From the NCBI RefSeq assembly GCF_030272615.1, contig NC_081414.1, positions 766,721,653 through 766,785,652 on the forward strand: 64,000 nucleotides of DNA, read 5' to 3'. The position numbers were made by a program, and so were the translations under genes. Each line of letters begins with the position of its first letter. Within the stretch, counting starts at the first letter, position 1. The notes beneath the pieces are model-generated. The model was not told the origin of the DNA. It saw only the letters and a program-made list of their open reading frames with translations, and searched no databases. The stretch comes from Cryptomeria japonica. Lineage: Eukaryota; Streptophyta; Pinopsida; Cupressales; Cupressaceae. Shown piece after piece: positions 23,111 through 33,517 of this stretch.

Positions 23111-23128
23111 TTCACGTCGGGTTCACCA
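23111..23128 (-). other. Primer-binding site of element B (tRNA-Trp)
   Basis: The plus strand reads TTCACGTCGGGTTCACCA, identical to the 3' end of plant tRNA-Trp with CCA as recalled. It lies 3 nt from the LTR start at 23132. Confidence 0.88.
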
Positions 23129-23131
23129 AAA

Positions 23132-24732
23132 TGTGTAGGGAAAAGAAGCGAGACTAGGCTAACATGCCCTAATCCTACCTTTTGACACACATTGTGGAAT
23201 ACGAAAGAGCCTAGAGGTATCACACATTTGGCTAATTCTTTTTGTGGAAGAGAGAGCCACGGGCTACCTATTAGGGTTTCTATTCCTTTGTTGTAATTGA
23301 AAGATAAAATGATGCAAGTTCAATTCCTAACCCCAAAGTGCAAGTATGAACTAACAACAAGATTGCAGAATTGAGATTAAACAATGGAAAGCTATAAACA
23401 CAAGGACAAGACAAGAATGTAGATGCATACCCGGAGTTAAAATTCTGAGTGAAAATGTTCGGGACGGGGGCGCAGGTGCCACTGTCCTGATACTGCTCCT
23501 GAAACTGCTATTTTTCAACTTGAAAAGTTGTCAGAAAATGCCGAGACTTGCTATCTGGCTGAGGGACTAGGGCGCCGAGTGCCACTGTCCTGGTCTTTTG
23601 CCCTGAAATTTGGTGTGTAGCTCAGTTTCTATCTGCTTCTGCTAGATCTACAACTTGCGGCGTCGTCCAAATCCCGAAATCTGCACTTATATCTGAAAAG
23701 GTATGGTGGGCAGCTATATAGGGTTTTGCCTTAGTCAAACCCCCGCTTTGGTGATTTCCACCTCCATGAATAGCCAAGTTGTATTGTAAAAGTAGTGTGT
23801 GTGCAGACCTTGTCTGTGTGCAAGATCCTAAAATGCAAGTAAGCAAACTAGAGCAACCTAGAAAGTAAACCCTAATTGCTTGTAAATGATAATGTAAATG
23901 CTCCAAACCAAGATGCAAAGTGATCTAAAGCATGAATACAAATGATATAATGAGGCTTATGTAAAGACATGAAAACAACATGAAATCATACCCAACCCCA
24001 AGGGAGGGGTACAAGCCAATCTTCAGTCGGTGATCCCTTATTGCTCTTCAATGCTTTCAAAGCCCTAAATGGATGAATGAAATTGATAAATACTTGATGG
24101 ATGGATGTTGAATGTTATTGAAGTCTTCAAAGATCTACTCTTTCGCTGCATAGAGGGTCCCCTGAAACCAAAATTCCCCTCCTTTCAAATGAAGAAAGAG
24201 AGCTCTTATATATGAAACCCTAGGTCTTAATTTCAACTTTTGGCCGACCTAGAGATTGAATCTCCCACCAATTTCTTGGGGTTAAGCTTTATTTTATGTT
24301 TGGATCGCGCTCCTAAAATTTTAGGAAAAATGTCCGAGACCTTGTGCACTCCGGGCGCCATGGTCTCGACAACTTCTCACCAAATTTTCAGGGCCGTCGG
24401 ATATGATGATTTTAGAGAGAATCCCGAAGTTATAGGTGATTTCGAGATGTTTTGACCCCCGAAATCAAGCCCCCAAGTTCAAAATAGGACCTAATTAGGG
24501 TTTTTGATTAAATGATGTATTGGAGGAATAAAATGAAAAGGGCACACTTTAATGAAAGGGCCCAACTTTATGATGTGGAAGATGATGAAATAGAACCTTA
24601 GACCTAATTAATTTAATTAATTAAGTGCTAAAGGGAAAATACGATGCAAAGTGCAAGATGCGCCAAGGCGGGAGCTAAACTGAGTGTGAAATTGTACCCC
24701 TTTAGCAAGTGCGTACATTTTTTGACGCTACA
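23132..24732 (-). repeat. Element B right (5') LTR, 1.6 kb
   Basis: It runs from TGTGTAGGG beside the primer-binding site to GACGCTACA on the plus strand, so it starts TGTAGCGTC on the element's strand; element A starts TGTAGCATC. It holds stem-loop modules at 23460-23496, 23562-23595 and 24331-24365. The last is inverted, with a GAGACC/GGTCTC stem. TATATATGAAACC at 24206 could be part of a promoter, but on the wrong strand for the element. Confidence 0.8.
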
Positions 24733-25543
24733 GTTACCTTGCTAGAGGATTTGAAGAACTCAATGAACTTGAGTCACCTCGTTAGAGGTTTTACAATAAG
24801 CCTATTAAAGATACTCGACAAAGGGATTTTCCTACTATTGAAATGGTTAGAAGACAACAGGTAAAGCTCTGATTTGATAACATCACTACATGCTAATGCA
24901 TATCATTTTTAGCTCCTCTACTCTACAATTACACTGTAGTTTTCCACTCACTGGTCTGGCAAGTATCTCATCACTCGGATACAAACACAACATTTGCCAA
25001 CAAATTACAATAACAAACATCATCGACCTTATAGACAACAATTAGGTTGGTAACATAAACCCTAAACCCTAAGAATTTTAGGTTTACAATTACAAGCAGT
25101 CCAATCTTGACCGTCCAAACACTTTTCATAGAATAAAACAATCTCAAATAGATCACAAGGCATTCTGCATTGTCCATTCTCCACCGCATATGGGAATCAG
25201 TAACCCATCATGCTCTCTTCACATACGGCTAAGAAAAATGTTCATTCCTGAGGTAGACATTTAATTCAATCAATCTTCACATGCAAGATCCTCAAGGAAA
25301 TCCTTCATGCGCATAGAACTGACATGGCATCTTGATCTCATCCTTATCTCTTAGCTAACTCATCATAGAATGTCACCAGTTGCATCGCACAAGCTAGATT
25401 GCCAAACCGGAAACCCTAGAGCTGAGACTACCAATTGGCAGTCACACTTAGTGAAAGCCTGACACTGGTTCACTTCATCTCTTCATACCAATTCTCTTGC
25501 ACTTATTGGCATCAATGACAACATACATTATCACCATATCATC
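24733..25543. other. Unassigned stretch between elements B and C
   Basis: About 0.8 kb. One frame from 24733 reads protein-like (YLARGFEELNELESPR, then a stop, RFYNKPIKDTRQRDFPTIEM) up to about 24860 but matches nothing I recognise. It may be a retroelement tail. A GCTCTGAT-like primer-binding remnant (reverse) follows near 24866. The rest has no visible feature. Part of element C's gag or LTR may lie here in decayed form. Confidence 0.4.
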
Positions 25544-26442
25544 ATATCGGTTCATCATATGCCAACACCTACGTTATGCCTTCATTTGATGCTTTCACAA
25601 AAATGTTGATATTGGAACAATCTTAGTTGTTGAACATGGGTCTTCTCAAGTCTTCAAAGTCCAAGGCTTTGGTGGCTAATCAAGGGAGTCAAGGGAGTCA
25701 AGGCAAAGATTCCAAGAAGAAGAAGAAGCAATCTAAGTCAAAACCACAACAGGAAAAAGGGAAATCATCCTCTCCATCACAAGGTGATTTTTCATCCTCT
25801 TCCAAGAAGGGGACTCCACCTAAGAAGGATAAACCAACTTGTTCATATTTCAAGAAGTATGGTCATGATGAACATCGATGCCACACCAAGAAAGTTGATG
25901 AGTTGACAAATCTTCTTAAGAATAATAACATTAACTTTCCATCCGCTTGCACAAAGAATGATTTATCTCCTTCCTCTTCTGCATAGTCTAAGGGAAAAGG
26001 GCAAGCATTTGTGGCTACAACGGGTTCTTCACAATAGTGGATACTTGTCTCGGGTGCCTCTTATCACATGGGTTCTACAAAGGAGCAATTTTCTTCATTG
26101 GAGCCATCTAAGGTACCTCACATTTACATAGGTGATGATACACAAGTTGAGGTTGGAGGGAAAGGTTCAGTTGACATGGATGATGGAACATTTGAGAATG
26201 TTCTTTATGTTCCTAACTCTTCTACCAACCTTTTCTCTATCTACCAAATCACTCACTATGGGAATGGGGAAAAGGTTGAGTTTACACCTGATTCAGTTGT
26301 GGTAAAGGAACTTGATGATGATGACTTGGTAGCAGTGGGACAAGTCAATGACAAGTCAAGGATTTATTCATTCTCCCACTTTGTACCAAGTTCTCCTTCT
26401 AAGGCCTTGCTTACTCATTCAAATTCAGAAAGTAAGCTATGA
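25544..26442 (+). pseudogene. Element C Gag C-terminus and protease
   Basis: From about 25560 the frame reads SYANTYVMPSFDAFTKM, the end of a copia Gag domain. A Lys/Ser-rich region follows, then a zinc knuckle CSYFKKYGHDEHRC (25836-25880) in which the second Cys is Phe. Protease reads WILVSGASYHM at 26038, with Val (GTC, 26047) in place of the catalytic Asp of D-S-G. Downstream are the usual VGGKGSV and FENVLYVPN segments. In-frame stops lie near 25615, 25984 and 26035. Both RNA binding and processing should be lost. Confidence 0.8.
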
Positions 26443-27400
26443 CATGAGTGGTTTGGTCACCTCAACTAAAACTATCTTTTGTAGCTCAACACTAAAGACA
26501 TGGTCACAGGTCTACCTCGAATCAGTTTTTCAAAGGTTGTATATTCAGGTTGTTCCATGGGCAAGCATCCCGAGGAGAAGTTTGATAAGGGGAAAGCTTG
26601 GAGAGCTTTGGAAGTTCTTCAACTTGTTCACAATGATGTAGCAGGTCCATTTCTAACACCTTCATTTAGTAAGGCCCAATATGTCCTCACCTTCATTGAT
26701 GACTACTCCCGCTTCACTTGGCTCTACTTTCTCATTCATAAGAGTGAAGTATTTGATAGATTTCAGGACTTCAAGACTCGTGTGGAGAAGCAATCCAGGA
26801 AAGTGGTCAAGATTCTTCGTACAGATAATGAAAGGGAATATGTGAACAAAATACTTAAGGATTTTGTACATTTGAGGGGATTGATCTTCAACATTCTGTT
26901 GCATACACTCCACAACATAACAGAGTTGCAAAACACAAGAATATAACTCTCAAAGAAATGGCTAGTTGTATGATACATGCACGTTCTCTTGATCCCACCT
27001 TTTGGGTAGAGGCTATTAGTTTTGCCTCACACATCTAGAATCAGGTTCCTCACAAAGCTTTGCAAGGTATTAATCCTTTTGAGGCTTGGGCTGGTAGGAA
27101 ACCAATTGTGAGACATTTCAAAGTCTTTGGGTGTCCAACATAGGCTTGCATACCTCCACATAAACACAAGGCATTGGAACCTAAGAGTAGGCCTTGCATA
27201 TTTGTTGGATATCCTAAGGGTGTTAAGGCATATAGATTGATGGATCCTGAGACAAATGAGGTGTTTATTGATACGAGTGTTCACTTTGAGGAAAGCTCTC
27301 CTAGCTTAGCATCTATACCTCCTCCACCTTCCTCCATTGTGGATAGTGATAACAGTGATTCAGATGATGAGACTCCTTGAACTCTGAATCTCAAGGTTAC
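26443..27400 (+). pseudogene. Element C integrase
   Basis: It starts with the pre-integrase HEWFGHLN box and continues HNDVAGPF, FIDDYSRFTW and KILRTDNEREYVNK (GG to RE next to the second catalytic Asp). After a frameshift near 26875 it reads QHSVAYTPQHNRVAKHKN, with Lys (AAA, 26931-26933) where catalytic Glu is expected. The copia C-terminal part CIFVGYPKGVKAYRLMDPE is at 27195-27250. It ends in a Ser/Pro-rich linker with a stop at 27378. Confidence 0.82.
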
Positions 27401-29085
27401 ACCTCCGTAGGGTCCACTTGTAATTGAGGAGCCTCGTGCTCCACCTCCACCTAGACCTCGTTGGGCTCGACAAAAACTTGAGTTAGCGGGTTCTCTTGTT
27501 AGGGATCCTTTAGATACCTGGAGGACTTGATCACAACATCAGGACCTTCCACATGCATTCATTGCTACAACTTTTGATTCACAGACATTTCGGGAACCAT
27601 CAGGTGTTCTTGAGTGGGACCGAGCTATGGAGGAAGAGTATAGTTCCTTGATGAGGAACAACACATGGGAGTTAGTCCCTCTCCCTAAGGGGAGAAAGAT
27701 GGTTCGATGTAAGTGGATCTCTCGAACCAAGTTTGCAGCAGACAGTAGTGTGGATAAGTATAAGGCTCGACTTGTTGCGAAAGGTTTCTCTCAGGTTCCA
27801 GGTGTTGACTATACTGAGACCTTTGCGCTCATAGCCAAGATGAACTCCATTCACTTGACACTTGCTATTTCCGTCGCTCATGGTTGGGCTGTACATCAGA
27901 TGGATGTGAAGAGTGCTTTTCTTCATGGTGATCTTGATGAGGAGATTTATATGGGGCAGCCACAAGATTTCATCCAGGATACTTTCTTGGTTTGCAGTCT
28001 AAGGAAATCTCTTTATGGCCTTAAGCAGGCCCCCAGGGCTTGGTATGCCAAGATGGAATCCTTACTTCTCTCCGTAGGGTTCACTAGGTGTCATTCCAAT
28101 CTGAATGTCTACATTTTGCGATAGGATGAATCTCACTTGATACTTGTGCTCTATGTTAATGATTTGATCATTATAGGGAGCACCACATCCATCATTTGCA
28201 GGGTGAAATTTGCTTTGCATGATAGATTTGCTATGACTGACTTGGGGTCTTTTGCAATACTTTCTCGAGATAGAGATTTCACAGTGACGTTCCAGGATTA
28301 CACTATCATAGCCCAAGTATTTTCTTGATTTTATTGCACACTTTCATATGGCTGATTGTAAGCTGACACCAACTCCCTTTCTTTCAGGAGTCAAGCTTGA
28401 GGCTCAATTTTCTTCTCCACCAGTTGATGCCACATTGTATCATCAGCTTGTGGGTAGTCTCATCTACTTGATTGATACACGCCCTGATATTTCATTTGCG
28501 GTTGGCATGGTTTACCACTTCATGCAGGAACCACATTAGATTCATTGGAAAGCCACCAAACGCATCCTTCATTACATCCAGAGTACACATCACTATAGGA
28601 TTCACTATGCAGCAAGCACAAGACTTCACTTGGTTGGTTACACAGACTCCAATTGGGCTGGCGATCTTGATGATCGTAAGTCTACTTTAGGTTACAGTTT
28701 TCACCTTGGTTCAGACCCCATTTGTTGGCAGAGCAACAAGCAACATGCTATTTCTCTCTCTTTGATTGAGGCTGAGTATCGAGGAGTTGTTAACGCAACG
28801 GCTGAGACCATTTGGCTTCAATAAATTCTCATGGAGTTTGGGTTCACCACTCCATGGCCAACAGTTCTACATTGTGACAATCAGAGTGCTATTGCAATCT
28901 CAAAGAACTCGATCTAGCACTAGCGGACCAAACACATCGAGATCCATATGCACTACATACGAGAGCTGATTCAGGGGCAGGTCATTGATTTGCAGTATTG
29001 TCCTACAACAGAGTAGGTTGCAAACATATTCACCAAACCTTTCACCGAGAGTAAGTTCCAATAGTTGGGAGCTCTCTTGGGGGTG
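27401..29085 (+). pseudogene. Element C reverse transcriptase and RNase H
   Basis: RT: WDRAMEEEYSSLMRNNTWELV, KARLVAKGFSQVPGVDY, VHQMDVKSAFLHGDL and LYGLKQAPRAWY are well preserved (27617-28065). The active site is YVND (Asn AAT 28158-28160) instead of YVDD. RNase H: YTDSNWAGDLDDRKST at 28636, QHAISLSLIEAEYRG and HCDNQSAIAIS, then the terminal NIFTKPFTESKF near 29030. Stops lie near 28122, 28326, 28538, 28822, 28915 and 29013. The domain order and motifs leave no doubt about the family; activity is excluded. Confidence 0.87.
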
Positions 29086-29370
29086 TAGGATGTCTGATTA
29101 GGGGGGGTTAGCTGACTTCTCCTTCCTCTCTTGTGGGGGGGACTTTTTCCTCTTTGAGGTTTTGTCCTTCTTCTTGGAGAGTCTTTTGTACATTCATCTC
29201 TCTTTTGGTGGGGAGTTTTTTCCCACTGGGTTTTCTCCCTTTCTCTGTTTGTGAGAGATTGCATTGCATAGTTTTGCTTGCATTTGCATATTGTACATGG
29301 GTACCTATCAGGCCTAGTAGTTGGGACCCATCTTGCAATTTTGACTTGAGTCTTCATTCCCCTAAGTTGC

Positions 29371-29383
29371 ACTTGAGGGGGGG
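29371..29383 (+). other. Polypurine tract of element C
   Basis: ACTTGAGGGGGGG directly precedes the TGTTGG start of the 3' LTR, the position expected for plus-strand priming. Confidence 0.75.
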
Positions 29384-29833
29384 TGTTGGTGTAAATAAAT
29401 ATTCATCATGAATATTATTACACTTTGCTTAAGTTAACTTAGGATAATTCATCTCTTTGTAGTTTGCATATGAGACACTTAGGGAAGTGTGTACATAGGG
29501 ATATAGCTTGTAGGAGAAATTCCATCTTTTTTGGTCTTATTTTGCTATTACACTCCACATTAGGTGGGCCATCCACCTCTTGTGGAATATTATATTATTT
29601 CTGCTACCGACCCCTAGTATTTCCTACCTACCCTTGTTTCTCATTGAGCCACATGTCATGATTGTGTGCTTGTACATCCATATGGCCTTGCCTATATAAG
29701 AAAACTCATATTCATTGTATTGGTTAATCCAGTTGATCATTTTGCATATTGATGAGAATACAGTTTGTTCTTGTCATTCTATTGTCTCCCTTTATACTTT
29801 TTATTGTGCCCTTGATCTTGGCAAAATATCACA
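29384..29833 (+). repeat. Element C 3' LTR, about 450 bp
   Basis: It starts TGTTGGTGTAAATAAA and probably ends near ATATCACA. An inverted repeat AATATTCAT / ATGAATATT lies at 29397-29416. TATATAAG at 29694-29701 is a good TATA box for the LTR promoter. The right edge is set by the terminal CA and is uncertain by some bases. Confidence 0.7.
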
Positions 29834-31236
29834 ATAGTTTTTTGTATGTTAACTATTAACTTTGAATGTTTAGTATTAAATATGTGACCAAACTATTGCA
29901 CATTGAAGACATTTATGTTTTATTTAATTATTGAAAAAGACAGAGAAAATAGTTAATTTTAGCCTCTTTTACACTTTGAGTCCTACCAAGATCTGGATGG
30001 TGATCCAACATATATTTTAAAAGGATAAAGAGATCTAGGATTGAAGTGAATTACGATAATGTACTATTCTATTATTTAAATATGATTTCTATATTTTATT
30101 GATGATTACCTCTTTTAGTTTCTAAATCTATTCTTTAAGCAAGTAGATTGAATGATAAAAATAAAGATAAGATTTTTCCCACTAACTTCTTAAGATATAT
30201 TTTTTGAAAATATCTTCAAAATCATTAACCTAGTAAAATATGTTATGCAATACTATTTTATTATTTTAATAGTCATATTATTGTAAAAGGCTTAGCAAAA
30301 TTTCAAAGTATTGGATAGTGCATAATGGTTTGGAAAATGAAATCATAAATATATAAGATGTTATTATGAATTAATTTTCTTTTTTTAATGAATGGAAAAA
30401 AAATTGATTACATGACTTATTAGTGCTCAATCCTATATTAAGTCAAATCCAAATGACATACTACTATGAAAGCATTGAACCCTAACTTTCAAATGAGTTT
30501 AATGCACTTGGATCTACGTTGTAGATCTCAAACCATCAAATGAACCTATTTCCTAATAATACCTCTACTTAATAATTCTACATTAGAATAATAATTTCAC
30601 ATACTAACAATAGAACATTTTTTCATTTTGGATACTATTTCACTAAAATAAAATAGTTTTATAGTACTTCTTGAACTTGAACTAAATTAAATCAACATGA
30701 AAATCAACATATGTAAATTCAAGTATTCGTTGAATCTCATAAAACTCTTAAATAATAAAGAGATAAATACATTATAGGATGAAAAATGTACCATCATATG
30801 TTTATTCATTGTTAAATGTTTAACTTATTATTACAAAAAATAAGAATAAAAAATATTAATTATATTTACTCAAATAAGTTACAATATAATCTTGAGCTCA
30901 ATCTAGGTGATCTTTCTTCCCTACCGATGAAGAATACATATCCGTCTCTAATCAATATAAAACTAGAAATTACACTTTGGTGTTTAATAGGTATGCTGAA
31001 GAAGTTTGGAAGGTCAATTCAGGAATTTTGTTTTGTATTTTGCATACAACTATTCAGTGTGTAAGATCAATTGGTAGGACATTTAAAAATGATGTTGTGT
31101 GTGCATCCAAGGTCTCAATCTAGAAGTGATAGTTTAAAATCACCTATGCATCTTGTGAGAGGGATCCAAACATGACTAAAACAGAACTCTGAATCAAGAA
31201 GATAACTAGGTTCCATTATGAACAAGATCTATTATG
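29834..31236. other. AT-rich region without visible genes
   Basis: No coding motif, terminal repeat or RNA gene was recognised on either strand. The open frame at 30816-31064 (82 codons) has no recognisable feature and AT-driven composition. Confidence 0.5.
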
Positions 31237-31680
31237 TTTTCAATAGGTGGAGAGATATAGGAAGAGAGGGAGGGAGAGGAAAGGGGAGAAATAGAGAGAT
31301 ATAAAAGGAGGGAGTGATAGCAAGAGAGGGGGAAAGGGAGAAATAGGTATAGAAAGTAGAGATAGAGAAATAAATATATCTTCAAAAAAATATTGAGAGA
31401 GAGAGAGAGGAGAGAGAAGTAGAGATATATAAAATGGGGGAGTGATAGCAAGGGATGGTGAGAGGAAGAAATATGGATAAAGAAAGGGAGGGATAGGGAT
31501 AGAAAGGATAGAGAGAAATAAATATAACTTGGAAAAGATTGAGGGTGTGAGAGAGAAGGAGATAAATATATACAAAGGGAGAGAAGGAATGAGAGAGGAA
31601 GAGGGAGAGAGAAATAGATATAGAAAGAGGGAGGCAATGAGAGCGAGGAGATGGAGACATAAAAAGATAAATATAGTGGA
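31237..31680. repeat. GA-rich (polypurine) low-complexity tract
   Basis: About 440 bp of GAGAGA, GGGAGG and AGAAATAGA runs with short ATATA breaks. The minus strand reads as a Ser/Leu/Pro-rich open frame, an artefact of composition. A TGTGTGTATGTGTG run follows at 31689-31704. Confidence 0.85.
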
Positions 31681-32144
31681 TATAAATATGTGTGTGTATG
31701 TGTGTAATTCGGAACTAGGGTTTCACCAAGTAGGATAAGACCACTAATTAACCAAATTACCCAGTACATTGAAAGAGGGGTGAGCCCAATAGATCTATCT
31801 TCAATCAAACTAAGAAAAGAGCTGATATTTTTTATTAGGTTCACTTGGTTAGGGTTTGGTCCTCTTTCTAAGTTGAATTGTGAAAATTCTGAAATTAGGG
31901 TAAAATAGGTGATTATTGAAGTGATCGAATAGAAAAAGTGAGCTACAGTCATTGTACGGAGGCACCACCCTATATTTGGGCAAAATAGGATGTTTTGGAT
32001 TTGGTTCCAAAAGTTCAGCCTAATTTTTTAGGATTGTGCTACTCCAATTCGACAACATATCATTAGCATGCAACATATAAAGAATATAGTATGCAACCTA
32101 TAACTTTGTATCTTTTAATCTATATCTATCTCTCCATCTTTATT
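31681..32144. other. Spacer between the GA and CT tracts
   Basis: No gene is seen. The only notable items are the short TG run and AT-rich sequence. Confidence 0.4.
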
Positions 32145-32153
32145 TAATTATTC

Positions 32154-32186
<33 letters not shown>

Positions 32187-32400
32187 GATATATATGTTTC
32201 TCTTTCATCTATGCCTATCCCTTCTCCTCTCTCTCCTCTCCATATCCCTCTCTTCCTCAGGTCCATCTCCATCTTCGTTTCTATCTCTATCTCTTTACCC
32301 TCCCTCTATCTCTCTTCCCCTCTCACGCCCCCCTCACCACCCCCAAAACCCCCTCTTTATCTTCCTCTTTCTATCCCTCTATGTCCCCTCTTTGTTGCTA
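32145..32400. repeat. CT-rich low-complexity tract
   Basis: CTCTCTCTCTCTCTATATATATATAT followed by about 220 bp of CT-rich sequence (TCTCCTCTCT, CCCCTCTCACG, CCCCCTCACC). With the GA tract 460 bp to the left it forms a loose inverted pair. Confidence 0.85.
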
Positions 32401-33369
32401 TATCCATATTGCAAACATAACACGAGTCTATTGGTAATAGATCTTGATTATCTTATTGATTTAGAGGTTTTGTATCAATTATATTTGGATCCCTGTAAGT
32501 GGATGCATGGTTGATTGGAAGCTATCACTTCTCCATTTAGTCCTTTTTGTACAAACAAAATCATTTTCCAAATGGCCTATCAATTGACCTCATGTACTAC
32601 ACAAATGTATGCAAAAAATTGACTTCAATTTCACTTGATTGATCTTTCACACCTCTTTGGTATACCTATTGCACGCCAAAGTACGTTTGCTAGTTTCATA
32701 TTAAGTTAAAGACTAAAATCTAGATTTAAAAATAACTTTCCATTCTATCTTATTCTTTTTTTTTACATGCAAATCATTTCATATTAGAATGATTAAATGA
32801 TTAGTAAATTAAATAAAATTAAATAATCAAACACCAAGTAGATATATATTAAATAAATAATATTCTATTTTATTTAGAAAAACCATAATACACTACCAAG
32901 TAATGCTGCAGCGTGGTTTAATTTGCATAGAAATGTAATTCTGAAAGCGTAAATGAGGTAGCTTTTAAGACAAAGAATAGAGGCTTGGATTAAGTCAGTA
33001 GGACTTTATTTTGACCAGTCTGGACTGAATGGATGCGAACTCACTAACTCGAAAATGCCCAATAACAAAAATATGAGCAGCAGTTGGTACACCGACAGAA
33101 ATTTAGGTACAGGGATTTAAATCACAATGGAGAAGAAGATAGTGTTCAATGGCCTCTTGTTTTACTTGATTGTCACTCCAGATAAAGAGCTCCGCCTTAT
33201 CTCCATAACAAACAAATAAGATGAAGAGTACATGCTAAGGAAAAAGAAGTAAGGAAAAGGAAATAAACGAAGACAGTTTCTAGCGATAAATTCTATATGG
33301 AGTTGAAATTGCGTTAAAATATTGGCTTTGCATACCAAAGGCGAAAGGACCTGTCAACTTATTTAATCC
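32401..33369. other. Upstream region of the laccase gene, no gene seen
   Basis: AT-rich sequence without coding motif. The last few hundred bases should contain distal promoter elements of the laccase gene, but no known lignin AC element (ACC[A/T]A[A/C]C) was spotted with certainty. Confidence 0.4.
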
Positions 33370-33375
33370 TTTTGC

Positions 33376-33409
33376 CTATATATACAAAGGATGTGAGAGA
33401 CACTCTCAC
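33376..33409 (+). promoter_or_regulatory. Laccase core promoter: TATA box and initiator hairpin
   Basis: CTATATATACA at 33376-33386 is a clear TATA box about 130 bp before the start codon. Just downstream, GTGAGAG-ACA-CTCTCAC (33393-33409) is a perfect 7-bp inverted repeat lying about where transcription should begin. The start site is inferred from the usual 25-35 nt spacing. Confidence 0.6.
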
Positions 33410-33446
33410 ATCTCGAGTCAGGAACAATTTGGGAGATGACTATTTA

Positions 33447-33499
33447 GCCAGTTTAAGTTGAGATCAGACCCTGAAAGCCAGTTTAAGTTGAGATCAGAC
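33447..33499 (+). repeat. Direct duplication in the laccase 5' UTR
   Basis: A 23-bp sequence beginning GCCAGTTTAAGTTGAG occurs at 33447-33469 and again at 33477-33499, 30 bp apart and ending 18 bp before the start codon. A four-codon upstream ORF (ATG at 33436, TAG 33445-33447) ends at the first copy. Confidence 0.85.
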
Positions 33500-33517
33500 T
33501 ATTGTGTGATTTTGGCA

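Larger units (their letters stand above)
17262..24732 (-). mobile_element. Element B: pol-only Ty3/gypsy retrotransposon of Tat type
   Basis: Minus strand. Seen: right LTR (23132-24732), a perfect 18-nt tRNA-Trp primer-binding site (23111-23128), then after only about 190 bp a polyprotein with spacer, protease, RT, RNase H, a second RNase H and integrase. No Gag capsid domain or zinc knuckle is found. The second RNase H after the first is the mark of the Tat/Ogre group (established knowledge). Element A sits about 100 bp past the integrase stop, so the left LTR of B lies outside the window. Confidence 0.85.
25544..29833 (+). mobile_element. Element C: decayed Ty1/copia retrotransposon, 5' end not found
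   Basis: Plus strand. The domain order Gag, protease, integrase, RT, RNase H is the copia order. A polypurine tract (29371-29383) and a 3' LTR (29384-29833) follow. No matching 5' LTR is seen, so the element is truncated or its left side is too diverged. Many in-frame stops and several frameshifts are present. Confidence 0.85.

Noticed and set aside
24860-24885. Reverse primer-binding site of a further minus-strand LTR element (GCTCTGATTTGATAACA)
   Set aside because: The match to the tRNA-Met 3' end breaks off after GCTCTGAT and no LTR pair was found.
25055-25072. Interstitial telomere repeat (AAACCCTAAACCCTAAG)
   Set aside because: Only two units, which occurs by chance or as a common plant promoter motif.
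31206-31952. A 248-codon Ser/Leu/Pro-rich minus-strand open frame
   Set aside because: It follows from the GA-rich low-complexity tract; overlapping frames look the same.
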